Source: JADGRB01 sp036267635
Lineage (GTDB): Bacteria > Myxococcota_A > Polyangia > Fen-1088
NCBI GenBank assembly: GCA_036267635.1
Contig: DATAVR010000099.1
Span: forward strand, 73,874-137,873
Direction: 5' to 3'
DNA: 64,000 nucleotides
In this document: positions 24,880-33,763 of the stretch, piece by piece
How positions within the stretch are numbered: the stretch's first letter is position 1
Layout: each line of letters opens with the position of its first letter
Position numbers and translations under genes: made by a program
Notes under the pieces: generated by a model
Database searches by the model: none
Told to the model about the DNA's origin: nothing
What the model saw: the letters and a program-made list of their open reading frames with translations, nothing else

Positions 24880-26364
24880 ATGCAACGCACGCCTTTGGCC
24901 TGGAAGACCCTGTTCGTCTTGGGAGCCGTCTGCTTCAGCTGCGGCGGGTCATCAGCTCGCGTGGGCGGGGTCGACCCGCCGCCCAGTCAGGAGACAGGAA
25001 ACGGAGGCGCCGGCGCAACCCAAGGCGACGCCGGCGCGGCGGGAACTGGCGGCGCCAGCGGCGGGGCGGCCGACGCCGGGAATCCTCTCGCCTGCTCGGA
25101 TCTCTTCGACCAGGGGAGCCTCCAGACCTACGACTTCGACATCAGCGCCGATCAGCTGGCGGCCATCGACACCGAGTTCCACAATCTGACCGCGCTCGAG
25201 AGCGGGATCGACTTCGCGACCTATCATCCGATCACCTTTCACCTCAACGGCGAGACGGTCTCGAACGCCGAGATCAAGCTGCACGGGCAGTCGTCCTGGG
25301 ACCAGACCGTCACGCTCGACGGCGACCGCGCCAAGATGCAGTTCGACGTGTCGTTCGATCAGATCGACCCGATGGGCGCGTTCCACGGGGTCAGCAAGCT
25401 GGTCTTCGACATGCCGCGCGACGACTGGACCTTCATGCACGATCGGCTGTCGCAAGCCTGGCTGCGGCAGGTCGGGGTCATGGCCCCCTGCTCGGCCAGC
25501 GCGTTGCTGAACGTCAACGGCAGCTACTACGGCCTCTACGTGCTGGAGCAGGGGGTGGGGAACGGGACGGTGGCCGCCTTCTTCCCCGCCAACCCGAGCG
25601 GCGATCTCTGGAAGGGGGGCGTTCAGGCGGAGACCAACACCGCCAGCCCGAACACCAAGCGGCTCAAGATGTTCGACAGCGCCAAGGATCTCGCGACGCT
25701 GGCGACGATCATGGACATCCCCAATTCGCTCACCTCGTGGGCCGCGGAGGCGATGATCAACGACGCCGACGGCTACTACAACGGCTCGCACAACTTCTAT
25801 CTCTATGACCAGGGCGCGGCGGGCTATCTCTTTCAGCCGCAGGACACCGACTCGACGTGGGACTGGCTGGACACCTTCGACCTCCCCGGCGCCAAGGACC
25901 ACCCGATCTACTGGTGGTCGAGCCGCGGGCAGCCGGCGCCGACGCCGGGGGACAAGTGGCTGATCGTCCTCGGCGACGCGAGCGAACGGGTCCACTACGC
26001 CGACGCGATCGCGGGACTGCTCGCCAAGTGGGACGTGACGCAGATTCAGGCGTGGATCGACAGCTGGTCGCAGCAGATCAACGCCGCCGCCACCAGCGAC
26101 CCACACGCCTGGGCGACTGCCGCCCAGATCCAGAAAGCGACCCAGACCGCCCGCGACATCGTCCCGCAGCGTGCGGCCTATCTGCAGAGCTTCGTCGACT
26201 GCGAGCACGGCGTCGCCGGCGCCGCCACGGACGCCGACGGCGACGGCTACAACTGGTGCGACGAGTGCGACGACAGCGATCCCAACGTTCACCCGGGCGC
26301 CCAGGAGATCTGCGGCAACGGCATCGACGACGACTGCAACGGCTTCGTCGACGACGGCTGCTGA
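24880..26364 (+). CDS. CotH-kinase-fold lipoprotein with MopE-type tail
   Basis: The 494-residue product has a signal with Cys around 18-21 (FVLGAVCFSCGG), a Gly/Ala linker to about residue 68, then a CotH domain: EIKLHGQSSWDQ (132-143), VSKLVFDMPRDDW, HDRLSQAWLRQVG and NGSYYGLYVLEQ. CotH domains have an atypical kinase fold, and some family members are protein kinases of spore coat. The last 45 residues (DADGDGYNWCDECDDSDP, ICGNGIDDDCNG) match the Asp/Cys-rich metal-binding repeat seen in MopE and many myxobacterial surface proteins. It is probably an anchored surface protein. No other coat gene is nearby. Confidence 0.87.
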   Translation: MQRTPLAWKTLFVLGAVCFSCGGSSARVGGVDPPPSQETGNGGAGATQGDAGAAGTGGASGGAADAGNPLACSDLFDQGSLQTYDFDISADQLAAIDTEFHNLTALESGIDFATYHPITFHLNGETVSNAEIKLHGQSSWDQTVTLDGDRAKMQFDVSFDQIDPMGAFHGVSKLVFDMPRDDWTFMHDRLSQAWLRQVGVMAPCSASALLNVNGSYYGLYVLEQGVGNGTVAAFFPANPSGDLWKGGVQAETNTASPNTKRLKMFDSAKDLATLATIMDIPNSLTSWAAEAMINDADGYYNGSHNFYLYDQGAAGYLFQPQDTDSTWDWLDTFDLPGAKDHPIYWWSSRGQPAPTPGDKWLIVLGDASERVHYADAIAGLLAKWDVTQIQAWIDSWSQQINAAATSDPHAWATAAQIQKATQTARDIVPQRAAYLQSFVDCEHGVAGAATDADGDGYNWCDECDDSDPNVHPGAQEICGNGIDDDCNGFVDDGC

Positions 26365-26400
26365 GCCCCGCCCGCCCGTTCTACGACCGCCCGCGGTGGC

Positions 26401-27843
26401 CTATGGAAAAGAGGCCGGCTGGAACAGATCCGAAAGATCGTTGTTGCCCGTCACCGTCGGCAAGATGGGCAGCCCGAAGATCTCGTCGATCGACTTGGTG
26501 AACGATCCGTGGGTGTAGGTTACCGAGCCGGTGTACCCCGTCTTGACGCCGGGACCGATGGCGACGAAGGGCATGAGCGGGCCCCCCCCTTCGGGCTCGT
26601 CCCACATGATGAACAGGACGCCCTGGTGCGCGTTCACGAAGTCGACGATCGGCGGCAGGTTGGCCGACAGCCAGGCGTCGCCCGCGGCGATCACGTTGGA
26701 CGACGGGCAGCTCGAGTCGCCGTGCATGTCGTTGCAGACGTTGGGGGTGACGAAGTTGTATTGCGCGACCGACCCCGCAGCCAGCGCCTGACCGAAGGCG
26801 GCCGTCGTATAGGCCTGATGGTGGGCGGCGCAGGCGGCGTTGCTCGCCGACGGTGGGCTGCCCGACACGTCCTGGAAGAAGACGAATGGATCGTGCTTGG
26901 CGGCGTAGAACCCAGACGAATGAACCGGGCAGGCGCCGGTCGAGCCGTTCAGCCCTTCCTGAAAGCTCATCCAGCTGACCGCGGGCGACGCGGCCGCCAT
27001 CTGGGTGACGAGGTGCGCGGTCGACTTGGTGCTGTTGCTGGCCGATGGATCGCTGTCGGTGGTGAACGTGGCGTCGGAGAACGTGTTGGTCCCGGCCTCC
27101 ATCCAGACGTAGTGCGGCTCGCTGGGGATGGCGTCCGGCAGCGGATCGTTGAACGCCGCCGCGTGCGCGTACTTGGAGATGAGCCCGTTGAGGTAGGGGG
27201 CGTCGCTGCTGCCGTAGACGGACTGCGCCGCCTCGTTCTCCATCGCCACCACGAAGACGTACTTGATCGGTCCGCCGGCCGGATTGGTGGTCACCGGCGT
27301 TCCCCCAGCGCCGGTCGCGCTGCCAGCGCCGGTCGCGCTGCCGGCTCCGGTCGCGCCGCCCGCTCCGGTCGCGCCGCCCGTGCTGATCGGCGGCGTGGTG
27401 GTCGTCGCGGTCCCCCCGCTGCCTGTCGTGCTGCCGGTGCCGATCGTGCTACCCGCGCCGGTCGTGCCGCCCATGCTGGTCGGCGGCGTGGTCGTCGTCG
27501 TGGTTCCCCCGCTGCCGGTCGATCCCGCGGATGCCGCGCCGCCGCTCCCCGGCGCTCCAGCTTCGGACGAGGGCGCGCCAGAGCCCGCCGCGCCTCCCTC
27601 GGATGAGGTCGGTGCGGTCGGTCGCCCGGCAGCGCCGCCGGTGGCGGCCGTCTGCTTGCTCGAGCTGCCCCCCGAGCCGCCGCTGGCCCCCGGATCGATC
27701 TCGCTGTCGCCCGAACCGCCGTCGAGCGCCCCTCCCGCGCCCGCGCCCGAGCTGCAGCTCATCGTCAGCGATAGGCCGACCGGGAGCAGCGTGGACAGGA
27801 GAAGAGAGAGGACATTGCTGTGCTTCGCTTTGGAGCGTGACAT
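26401..27843 (-). CDS. Phosphoesterase family lipoprotein (PF04185)
   Basis: The 480-residue product starts at the ATG at 27843 after AAGGAC. Its signal ends SLTMSC (Cys30). A Gly/Ser/Thr/Ala low-complexity linker fills about 31-190. The catalytic domain starts with KYVFVVAMENEA, the metal-site start of the phospholipase C / acid phosphatase group, and continues with PYLNGLISKYAHAAAF, a PSEPHYVWMEAG segment, VTPNVCNDMHG, LFIMWDEPEGGG and VKTGYTGSVTYTHGS. This layout fits bacterial phosphoesterases of the PLC/AcpA type. The substrate (phospholipid or other phosphate ester) is not known. It is convergent with the cotH-like gene. Confidence 0.85.
   Translation of the reverse strand: MSRSKAKHSNVLSLLLSTLLPVGLSLTMSCSSGAGAGGALDGGSGDSEIDPGASGGSGGSSSKQTAATGGAAGRPTAPTSSEGGAAGSGAPSSEAGAPGSGGAASAGSTGSGGTTTTTTPPTSMGGTTGAGSTIGTGSTTGSGGTATTTTPPISTGGATGAGGATGAGSATGAGSATGAGGTPVTTNPAGGPIKYVFVVAMENEAAQSVYGSSDAPYLNGLISKYAHAAAFNDPLPDAIPSEPHYVWMEAGTNTFSDATFTTDSDPSASNSTKSTAHLVTQMAAASPAVSWMSFQEGLNGSTGACPVHSSGFYAAKHDPFVFFQDVSGSPPSASNAACAAHHQAYTTAAFGQALAAGSVAQYNFVTPNVCNDMHGDSSCPSSNVIAAGDAWLSANLPPIVDFVNAHQGVLFIMWDEPEGGGPLMPFVAIGPGVKTGYTGSVTYTHGSFTKSIDEIFGLPILPTVTGNNDLSDLFQPASFP
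27304..27513 (-). repeat. Nested coding repeats in phosphoesterase linker
   Basis: Four 18-base units (27304-27376) encode the GAGSATGAGG type of peptide. A longer unit with a poly-Thr/PP segment occurs twice (around 27377-27410 and 27480-27513 on the plus strand). All lie in frame within the linker of the phosphoesterase. Confidence 0.75.
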
Positions 27844-27905
27844 GTCCTTGGGTACGGACGGGGACCGCGGGTCGGACGTATCGGCCGCCCGCGCCGCTCG
27901 AGCGC

Positions 27906-28601
27906 CTAGAAGAGCTCGCCGAGCTTCGTGATCTGGTCGAAGGAGCTCTGCAACCAGACCTTCACCCGCTGGCGTTCGATCCGCGAAAACGTCTCGGGCG
28001 TCGTGGTCCCGTGGATGGCCGCCCAGAAGCTGACGTCGAAACGATCGATCTTCTGCATCACCGCCGGGTTGAGCTCGGGGAGCTCGAGGATGGCGGCGCC
28101 CAACCGCTCCGCCTCCGCGCGGGTCGGCGACTGGTCGAACAACGTGAAGGCCGTCCCGCGCCCGGCGTTCTTCACCACGCAATACTTGGCCTTGTCTCGG
28201 TAGCGGGCCAGCTGGCGCCCGAGCGTGATCACCGCGTCCTTGCCGTCGTCGATGACGTGCCAGAACACCACCTTCACCCCGCTCTCGGCGGCGAGCTCGA
28301 AGATCCCCGCCTCGTCGATCCAGGCGCCCAGCAGCCGGTCGCTCTGGGCGGGCATGTCGACCACCACCCGCCGCTCCGTTTCGGTCGCCAGCTCCAGGAG
28401 CTGATCGGCGCTGGCGAAGTCGGTCAGATCGATGGGCCGGACGTAGTCGGCGTAGAAACGGACCAGCGCGCCGTGCGAGCCGTCGGCGTCAGCCAGCGCG
28501 AACGGCATCGCGCGGTCGATGCAGTACTGCGCGCAGAGGCGCGCCACCACCGATTTTCCGACGCCGCCTTTCTCGCCACCGATGAAATGAATCGTGCTCA
28601 T
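27906..28601 (-). CDS. ParA/MinD-like P-loop ATPase
   Basis: The 231-residue product starts STIHFIGGEKGGVGKSVV, a deviant Walker A (KGGxGKS) with the signature Lys of the ParA/MinD/Mrp class. VVVDMPAQSD (about 78-87) is the Walker B region. The rest differs from chromosomal ParA: there is no DNA-binding N-terminus and no ParB gene beside it. Segments such as GVKVVFWHVIDDGKDAV and KYCVVKNAGRGTAF resemble the mobilisation-type nucleotide-binding proteins often called by CobQ/CobB/MinD/ParA domain only. The cargo is unknown. The phosphoesterase gene follows 62 bases downstream on the same strand. Confidence 0.82.
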   Translation of the reverse strand: MSTIHFIGGEKGGVGKSVVARLCAQYCIDRAMPFALADADGSHGALVRFYADYVRPIDLTDFASADQLLELATETERRVVVDMPAQSDRLLGAWIDEAGIFELAAESGVKVVFWHVIDDGKDAVITLGRQLARYRDKAKYCVVKNAGRGTAFTLFDQSPTRAEAERLGAAILELPELNPAVMQKIDRFDVSFWAAIHGTTTPETFSRIERQRVKVWLQSSFDQITKLGELF

Positions 28602-28668
28602 GGGGCGGCAGTCTACCCGCGGTCTATTTCCGGCGGAGGACGATAATGTTTCGATTCGACGGAGGAGG

Positions 28669-29109
28669 CTACCGGCCGGGCGCAGGCGCCGGGAGATCGG
28701 CCTCGCTCAACCCCAACGCCTTCAGCCATTCGGGCGTCGGGGGGATGAGCTTGCGCGCGGCCAGATCAAAAAGCGCGATGGTGAACAGGGCCTCGCAGCA
28801 GAGGTTGCCGTCGGGGTCGTGGATCTGTTGCACCACCCGGCCGATCTTCCCGAGGTACGACTCCATCCAGGTCTTGATGACGATCCGCTGGCGATTCCGG
28901 AGCTCGCGTTGAAACTTCAGGTTGATCTCGAGGATGGTGGGACCGATCCGCCGCCGCACCACTTCGTCCAGGCCGTAGCCGTTGCGGGTGACGAGATCCC
29001 ACCGTGCCTCTTCGAAGATCTCGAGGTACTTGGCGTTGTTGACGTGCCCAAAGGTGTCGAGGTGCTGCTCGCGGATGACGAGCTCGTAATCGTGTGCGCG
29101 GCCGAGCAT
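28669..29109 (-). CDS. Acyl-CoA thioesterase, 4HBT/YbgC-like hotdog protein
   Basis: The 146-residue product is a single hotdog domain. REQHLDTFGHVNNAKYLEIFEEARWD (about 13-38) contains the catalytic Asp and the GHVNNAxYxxxFExAR motif of the 4-hydroxybenzoyl-CoA thioesterase/YbgC family. It likely hydrolyses an acyl-CoA in the cytoplasm. YbgC genes often sit with tolQRA, which is not the case here. The ParA-like gene follows 67 bases downstream on the same strand and the outer-membrane protein gene precedes it. Confidence 0.88.
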   Translation of the reverse strand: MLGRAHDYELVIREQHLDTFGHVNNAKYLEIFEEARWDLVTRNGYGLDEVVRRRIGPTILEINLKFQRELRNRQRIVIKTWMESYLGKIGRVVQQIHDPDGNLCCEALFTIALFDLAARKLIPPTPEWLKALGLSEADLPAPAPGR

Positions 29110-29157
29110 GGCGAATCCTCCAGCCGCGAGCTTAGCGTCCTCGGCCTCCCGACCGGA

Positions 29158-29910
29158 TCAGAACTGCGCGGCGCCGGCGAGGGAAATGACCTTGATGCCG
29201 TCGTCGCCCGCGGTGCAGTCCCCCTGGTTGCTGCTGCACCACTCTTCTTTCAGGTAGTCGAAGTTGACCAGTCCACCCAGCGACAGGGCATCGGAGAGAC
29301 GGAAGAACGCCCCCAGATTGGCTCCGACCAAGAAGCCCTCGCCACCGACGCTGACGTCCACGTTGTAGTACGCAGAGCTCGCCGACACGCTCTCGGAGTC
29401 ATAAAAGAAGCCCAGCTTCGGACCCACCACTATCTCCGCCGTGGGTGCCACCTGCAGGTGGTAGAGGGGAGCGGCCGAGACCTGAATGACGTAAGCACTC
29501 ACGCTCGCGCCGTCCGGAACGTTGCTGAAGTTCCAGAGATCGAACAGCGCCTCGGCATTGAAGGAGACCTGCTCGTTCAGTCGGGCGCCGATGAGGCCAC
29601 CGACCCGCAGCCCGGGGCCCGTGCCGGAGTTGTCGTTCTGGATGGAATGAATGCCGATGAACGGCATCGCCAAGAACGGTTTGTAGGGTGCCATAGCCGG
29701 CTGGGCGGCCGGCGTGTACTGCGGGGGAGCGCCCGGCGGCGGTGTGGCCACGTACGCACCAGGCGGCGGCGCGTTTGGATCCGCGGCGGGGGGATATCCC
29801 GCGGGCGGCGCGGCGTCCTGCGCCCACGCGGCCGAAAGGCCGGCGATACCGGAAACCAGCAGTCCAGCTACGAACGACCCGAATCTAATCGAGCGATTGC
29901 GAGAGATCAT
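29158..29910 (-). CDS. Probable outer-membrane beta-barrel protein
   Basis: The 250-residue product has a signal peptide (RFGSFVAGLLVSGIAGLSAAWA), a Pro/Ala-rich stretch (about 31-75), then amphipathic segments that alternate in the way of beta strands (GLRVGGLIGARLNEQVSFNAEALFDLW, EIVVGPKLGFFYD, GFLVGANLGAFFRLSDALSLGGLVNFDYL) and a C-terminal Phe. The length after the linker suits an 8-stranded barrel. Two Cys (WCSSNQGDCTAG) may form a disulfide in a loop. I cannot name a family or ligand. Confidence 0.65.
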   Translation of the reverse strand: MISRNRSIRFGSFVAGLLVSGIAGLSAAWAQDAAPPAGYPPAADPNAPPPGAYVATPPPGAPPQYTPAAQPAMAPYKPFLAMPFIGIHSIQNDNSGTGPGLRVGGLIGARLNEQVSFNAEALFDLWNFSNVPDGASVSAYVIQVSAAPLYHLQVAPTAEIVVGPKLGFFYDSESVSASSAYYNVDVSVGGEGFLVGANLGAFFRLSDALSLGGLVNFDYLKEEWCSSNQGDCTAGDDGIKVISLAGAAQF

Positions 29911-30090
29911 GAGGGGATCCTTTCTCAGAGAGGCCCGTCTGCCATTGCCGTTTCAAACAGAGTTGCAGCGGGAAGAACGTCCGAACTGCTGATAGTTCCT
30001 CGTCCGCGGCAGGTAGCGTAACGCACGTCGCAATTTCGGTAAACTATCGTCACTCTGCGATGCGATGCGATGCGGGCCAGCGCGGCGCGC

Positions 30091-31053
30091 TCAGCCGGCG
30101 ACCAGGCGGCCCGAGCGGTAGTCGTCGACCGCCTGACGAATCTCGTCGTCGGTGTTCATCACGAACGGACCGTAGCGCGCGACCGGCTCACCGAGCGGTC
30201 GGCCGGCGAGACAGAGCATCCGGCCGCCCGCGTCCGAGCGCAGCGCCAGGAGATCGCCCGGTCCGAGCACGGCGAGCTGCCCCGCCCCGACCGTCGTGCG
30301 CGCGCCGCCGATCTGGACGCTCCCCTCGATGACGTAGACGAACGCGTTGTGCGCGGTCGGCAGCGCGCGCGACATTGCGCCACGCGGCGGCAAGCTGACG
30401 TCGAGCATCTCGGGCGCGGTGACGATCCCTTCCACCGGTCCGCGCTTGCCGTCGACCTCGCCGGCGACCAGGCGCACCGCCGCGTCGTCGACCATCGTCT
30501 CGACCACCCGGCCGGGGGCGATGTCCTGATAGCGTGGCCGGATCATCTTGTTCGCCGCGGGGAGGTTCACCCACAGCTGAAAGCCCCACATCCGACCCTT
30601 TTCCTGTTGCGGCATCTCCGAATGAACGATGCCGTGCCCAGCGGTCATCCATTGCGCGCTGCCCGGGCCGAGGTGGCCGTGGTTGCCCATGCTGTCCCGG
30701 TGCTCCATCGCGCCGTCGAGCACGTAGGTCACCGTCTCGAAGCCGCGGTGCGGGTGGGTCGGGAAACCGGGCAGGTAGTCGTCGGGGTTCTCGGAGTGGA
30801 TCTCGTCGAGCAGCAGGAACGGATCGAGCATCGGCAGCAGGCGCGAGCCGAGCGCGCGGCGCAGCCGAACCCCCGCCCCCTCGACGGTCGGTTGCGCGTC
30901 GACCAGGTTGGCCACCTCGCGCGGGCGCGGCGGACCGAGGGCGGCGGCGCGCGGCGCGTCCATCCGGCAGGCGGCGAGCGCGCCGGCCGGAATACCGAGG
31001 GCCAGCGCTTTGACGACGTCGCGGCGATCGAGGTCGTCCGGGCCACGCCGCAT
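30091..31053 (-). CDS. Pirin family protein with Tat-like lipoprotein leader
   Basis: The 320-residue product holds the two cupin domains of pirin. PTHPHRGFETVTYVLDG (about 98-114) carries the first metal His pair, and HGHLGPGSAQWMTAGHGIVHSEMP the rest of the site. The C-terminal cupin (FVYVIEGSVQIGG) is intact. Unusually, the N-terminus LDRRDVVKALALGIPAGALAACR looks like a twin-arginine leader ending in a lipobox Cys28. Ordinary pirins are cytoplasmic with quercetinase or regulatory roles. Export would be unexpected but the leader is convincing by eye. A GAC trinucleotide tract lies just upstream. Confidence 0.88.
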   Translation of the reverse strand: MRRGPDDLDRRDVVKALALGIPAGALAACRMDAPRAAALGPPRPREVANLVDAQPTVEGAGVRLRRALGSRLLPMLDPFLLLDEIHSENPDDYLPGFPTHPHRGFETVTYVLDGAMEHRDSMGNHGHLGPGSAQWMTAGHGIVHSEMPQQEKGRMWGFQLWVNLPAANKMIRPRYQDIAPGRVVETMVDDAAVRLVAGEVDGKRGPVEGIVTAPEMLDVSLPPRGAMSRALPTAHNAFVYVIEGSVQIGGARTTVGAGQLAVLGPGDLLALRSDAGGRMLCLAGRPLGEPVARYGPFVMNTDDEIRQAVDDYRSGRLVAG

Positions 31054-31075
31054 ACTGAAATGCTACCATGCTGCC

Positions 31076-31131
<56 letters not shown>

Positions 31132-31218
31132 GGACGAATGCTTCTCGGGCTGGAGTTGGAGATCGACGGATAGACCGTCTGTTCTGGCGCCGTGGAGTTC
31201 CTGATATAAACGACGGAC

Positions 31219-32421
31219 GTGGCACGGCCCTGTTGGCGGATCGGGTTCTGGTTGGCGTCCGCGTTGGCGCTGTCGCTGAACGGGGCCTGCGGCGGCTCAT
31301 CCGACACGCCGGCCTCTGATGCCGGTCGCGACGTGAAGCCGGCGCCGAGCGACGGCGGCGACGACGCGGCCAGTCCCGATGTGAGGCGCGACGCCGCCAG
31401 CGACACCACGGAGAAGGACGCCACGGCGACCGACGCCGTCGATGCCCTCGCGGCCGACTGCATGACCGGCCCGTCCGGCGAGCCGACCGAGCTCCGCTGC
31501 TCGGGGCTCTACGCCGACTGGGCGAGCAAGACCGTCGCCTCCGACGTGCGCCAATACGATCCTGGCCTGCACCTCTGGAGCGACGGCGCCAGCAAGACGC
31601 GCTGGATCTACCTGCCGCCGGGCACGAAGATCGACAGCTCGAACATGGACCAGTGGACGTTCAGCCCTGGCACCAAGGTCTGGAAAGAGTTCGTGGTCGG
31701 CGGCGTGCGGATCGAGACGCGCCTCATCTGGAAACGGCCGTCCGGGGCCTGGTACCTCACGACCTACCGCTGGTCGGCCGACGGGACGAGCACCACCGAG
31801 CTCCTCACCGGCGAGCTCGACGCCGACGGGAACGGCTACGAGGTGCCGACGCAGGGCGCCTGCCACGACTGCCACGACGGCCGCATCGATTCGATCCTCG
31901 GCTTCGAGGCGGTGGCGCTGTCGTCGCCGCAGGCCTCCGGCGTCACGATGGCGACCCTCACCGCCGGCAATCTCCTCACCGATCCGCCCGCAAGCCCGAT
32001 CACCATCCCCGGCAACGCCACCGCCGCCGCCGCGCTCGGCTATCTCCACATGAACTGCGGCACCTCCTGCCACAACGGCGACACGGGCGAGGCGGGCTAC
32101 ACCGGTCTGCTCATGCGGCTCGACGTGGCGACCCTGGCGAGCGTCCAGACCACCAACACCTGGACCACCGGCGTAGGCGTGAACGCCCTCTTCCAGGTCG
32201 CGGGCCTGGCGGACCCGAGCCCGCTGATCTTCGCCCCCTGCGATCCCGACGACAGCGCCGCCTACTACCGCATGGACCATCGCGACGACGTCGACGGCAC
32301 GCCCGAAGGCACCCAGATGCCGCCCGAGGTCACACACAAGGTCGACACCGACGGCGTGGCGATGATCGCCGCCTGGCTGAACGGCCTCTCCCAGTGCGGC
32401 ACGACCACCGCCGCGCCGTAG
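31219..32421 (+). CDS. Cytochrome c-like lipoprotein with CxxCH
   Basis: The 400-residue product has a GTG start and a signal with lipobox LNGAC (Cys24), followed by an Asp/Ala-rich linker to about residue 80. The next part (LHLWSDGASKTRWIYLPPGTK, KVWKEFVVGG, RIETRLIWKRPSGAWYLTTYRW) is the N-terminal domain of a secreted family that is usually followed by haem-binding segments. A normal haem motif is CHDCH near residue 215. A second candidate is CGTSCH, which has three residues between the Cys. MDHRDDVDGTPEGTQMPP supplies a possible axial Met. It may carry one or two haems; the electron partner is unknown. Confidence 0.78.
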   Translation: MARPCWRIGFWLASALALSLNGACGGSSDTPASDAGRDVKPAPSDGGDDAASPDVRRDAASDTTEKDATATDAVDALAADCMTGPSGEPTELRCSGLYADWASKTVASDVRQYDPGLHLWSDGASKTRWIYLPPGTKIDSSNMDQWTFSPGTKVWKEFVVGGVRIETRLIWKRPSGAWYLTTYRWSADGTSTTELLTGELDADGNGYEVPTQGACHDCHDGRIDSILGFEAVALSSPQASGVTMATLTAGNLLTDPPASPITIPGNATAAAALGYLHMNCGTSCHNGDTGEAGYTGLLMRLDVATLASVQTTNTWTTGVGVNALFQVAGLADPSPLIFAPCDPDDSAAYYRMDHRDDVDGTPEGTQMPPEVTHKVDTDGVAMIAAWLNGLSQCGTTTAAP

Positions 32422-32469
32422 CACAGCCGCCATCATCGCCCGCCGAGACCACGTGCTAGCCTCGGCGGC

Positions 32470-32739
32470 ATGTGCCGGAACATCAAGACGCTGTTCAACT
32501 TCGCGCCGCCCGCGACGGACGAAGAGATCCGCTCGGCCAGCGAGCAGTTCGTGCGCAAGCTGAGCGGGTTCGCCCACCCGTCGCACGAGAACGAGAAGGC
32601 CTTCGCGCGCGCCGTCGACGACACCTTTCGTGTCGCCCGCCGTCTGGTCGATCAGCTGGTGACGCACGCTCCGCCGCGCGATCGCGAAATCGAGGCGGCC
32701 AAGGCCAAGGCCCGGTCGATCAAGCGCTTCGGCGCCTGA
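32470..32739 (+). CDS. DUF2277 family protein
   Basis: An 89-residue protein starting MCRNIKTLFNFAPPATDEEI and continuing FVRKLSGFAHPSHENEKAF with VARRLVDQLVT. This is the conserved DUF2277 sequence, a small helical cytoplasmic protein of unknown function found in many bacteria. The length is complete. It lies 48 bases after the cytochrome-like gene and 22 bases before the propeller protein gene, all on the plus strand. Confidence 0.88.
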   Translation: MCRNIKTLFNFAPPATDEEIRSASEQFVRKLSGFAHPSHENEKAFARAVDDTFRVARRLVDQLVTHAPPRDREIEAAKAKARSIKRFGA

Positions 32740-32761
32740 GACGCCCGGGCCCTAGACGTCG

Positions 32762-33730
32762 ATGATCGTCTCCTTCGTCCTGCCGGCGCTCTTCGCCGCA
32801 TCGATCGCACTGCCCGGCGGACCGCCGGTGGGGATGGACTACCTCGCCTGCGACGCGGCCCACGGCCGGGTCTGGGTGCCGGCCGGGAACACCGGCAACG
32901 TCGACGTCGTCGAGGTGGCGACCGGCAAGGTGACGACGGTCGGCGGTTTCCCCACCGCTCCCCCCCGTCGACCCGGCCGCCCGCGGATGGGGCCCAGCTC
33001 GGCGAGCGCCGGGGATGGCGTGGTCTGGATCGGCAACCGCGCCGACGGAACGATCTGCGCGGTCGATTCTCGCACCTTGGCGCGCGGCGCCTGTGTCCGG
33101 CTGCCGTCGATGCCCGACGGCCTGGCGTACGTCCCGACCACGCACGAGCTCTGGGTGACGACGCCGCGCGATCAGACGATCACCATCGTCGACGTCTTGG
33201 CGAAAAAACCGGCTGCGCCCGCGACGATCAAGATCGACGGGGATCCCGAAGGGCTGACGGTCGATCCCGCGCGGGGGATTTTCTACACCAACGTCGAGGA
33301 CAAGGACCGCACGCTGGCCATCGACGTCAAGACGCGGAAGATCGTGGCCAGCTGGCCGGCCGGCTGCGGCGCCGACGGGCCGCGCGGGCTGGCCATCGAC
33401 GAAGCGCGAGGGCTGCTGTTCGTCGCCTGCACCGACGGCGCGGTCGCGCGCGATCTGCGCCACGACGGCAAGGAGGTGGGGCGGCTCAAGACGGCGGCCG
33501 GCGTCGACAACATCGCCTATTCCCCCAAGCGCGGCCTCTTGTTCGTCGCTTCGGGGAAAGACGGAACGCTCACCATCGCCCGGGTCGATCCGAAGGGCGC
33601 ACTCAGGGCGATCGGTTCCTTCCCGACGGCGCCCGGCGCGCGCTGCGTGGTGGTCGACGGCGACGGCACCGCCTACGTCGCCGATTCGGCGGGCGGGCGG
33701 TTGATCGTGGTGAAGCCACCGTCCCCGTAG
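32762..33730 (+). CDS. YncE/YVTN-type beta-propeller protein, exported
   Basis: The 322-residue product starts with a short hydrophobic leader (IVSFVLPALFAASIALPG). Blade-like repeats follow: DYLACDAAHGRVWVPAGNTGNVDVVEVATGKV, ELWVTTPRDQTITIVDVL, GIFYTNVEDKDRTLAIDVKTRKI, RGLLFVASGKDGTLTIARVD and GTAYVADSAGGRLIVVKPP. The pattern (AVxDxxxGRVWVxxxxxGxVxVVDxxTGKV) is the YVTN/YncE propeller. These proteins are usually periplasmic or secreted, and their ligands are mostly unknown. Confidence 0.82.
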   Translation: MIVSFVLPALFAASIALPGGPPVGMDYLACDAAHGRVWVPAGNTGNVDVVEVATGKVTTVGGFPTAPPRRPGRPRMGPSSASAGDGVVWIGNRADGTICAVDSRTLARGACVRLPSMPDGLAYVPTTHELWVTTPRDQTITIVDVLAKKPAAPATIKIDGDPEGLTVDPARGIFYTNVEDKDRTLAIDVKTRKIVASWPAGCGADGPRGLAIDEARGLLFVACTDGAVARDLRHDGKEVGRLKTAAGVDNIAYSPKRGLLFVASGKDGTLTIARVDPKGALRAIGSFPTAPGARCVVVDGDGTAYVADSAGGRLIVVKPPSP

Positions 33731-33763
33731 CGCGACGGCAATCGCCACGCGGAGGAGGCGACG

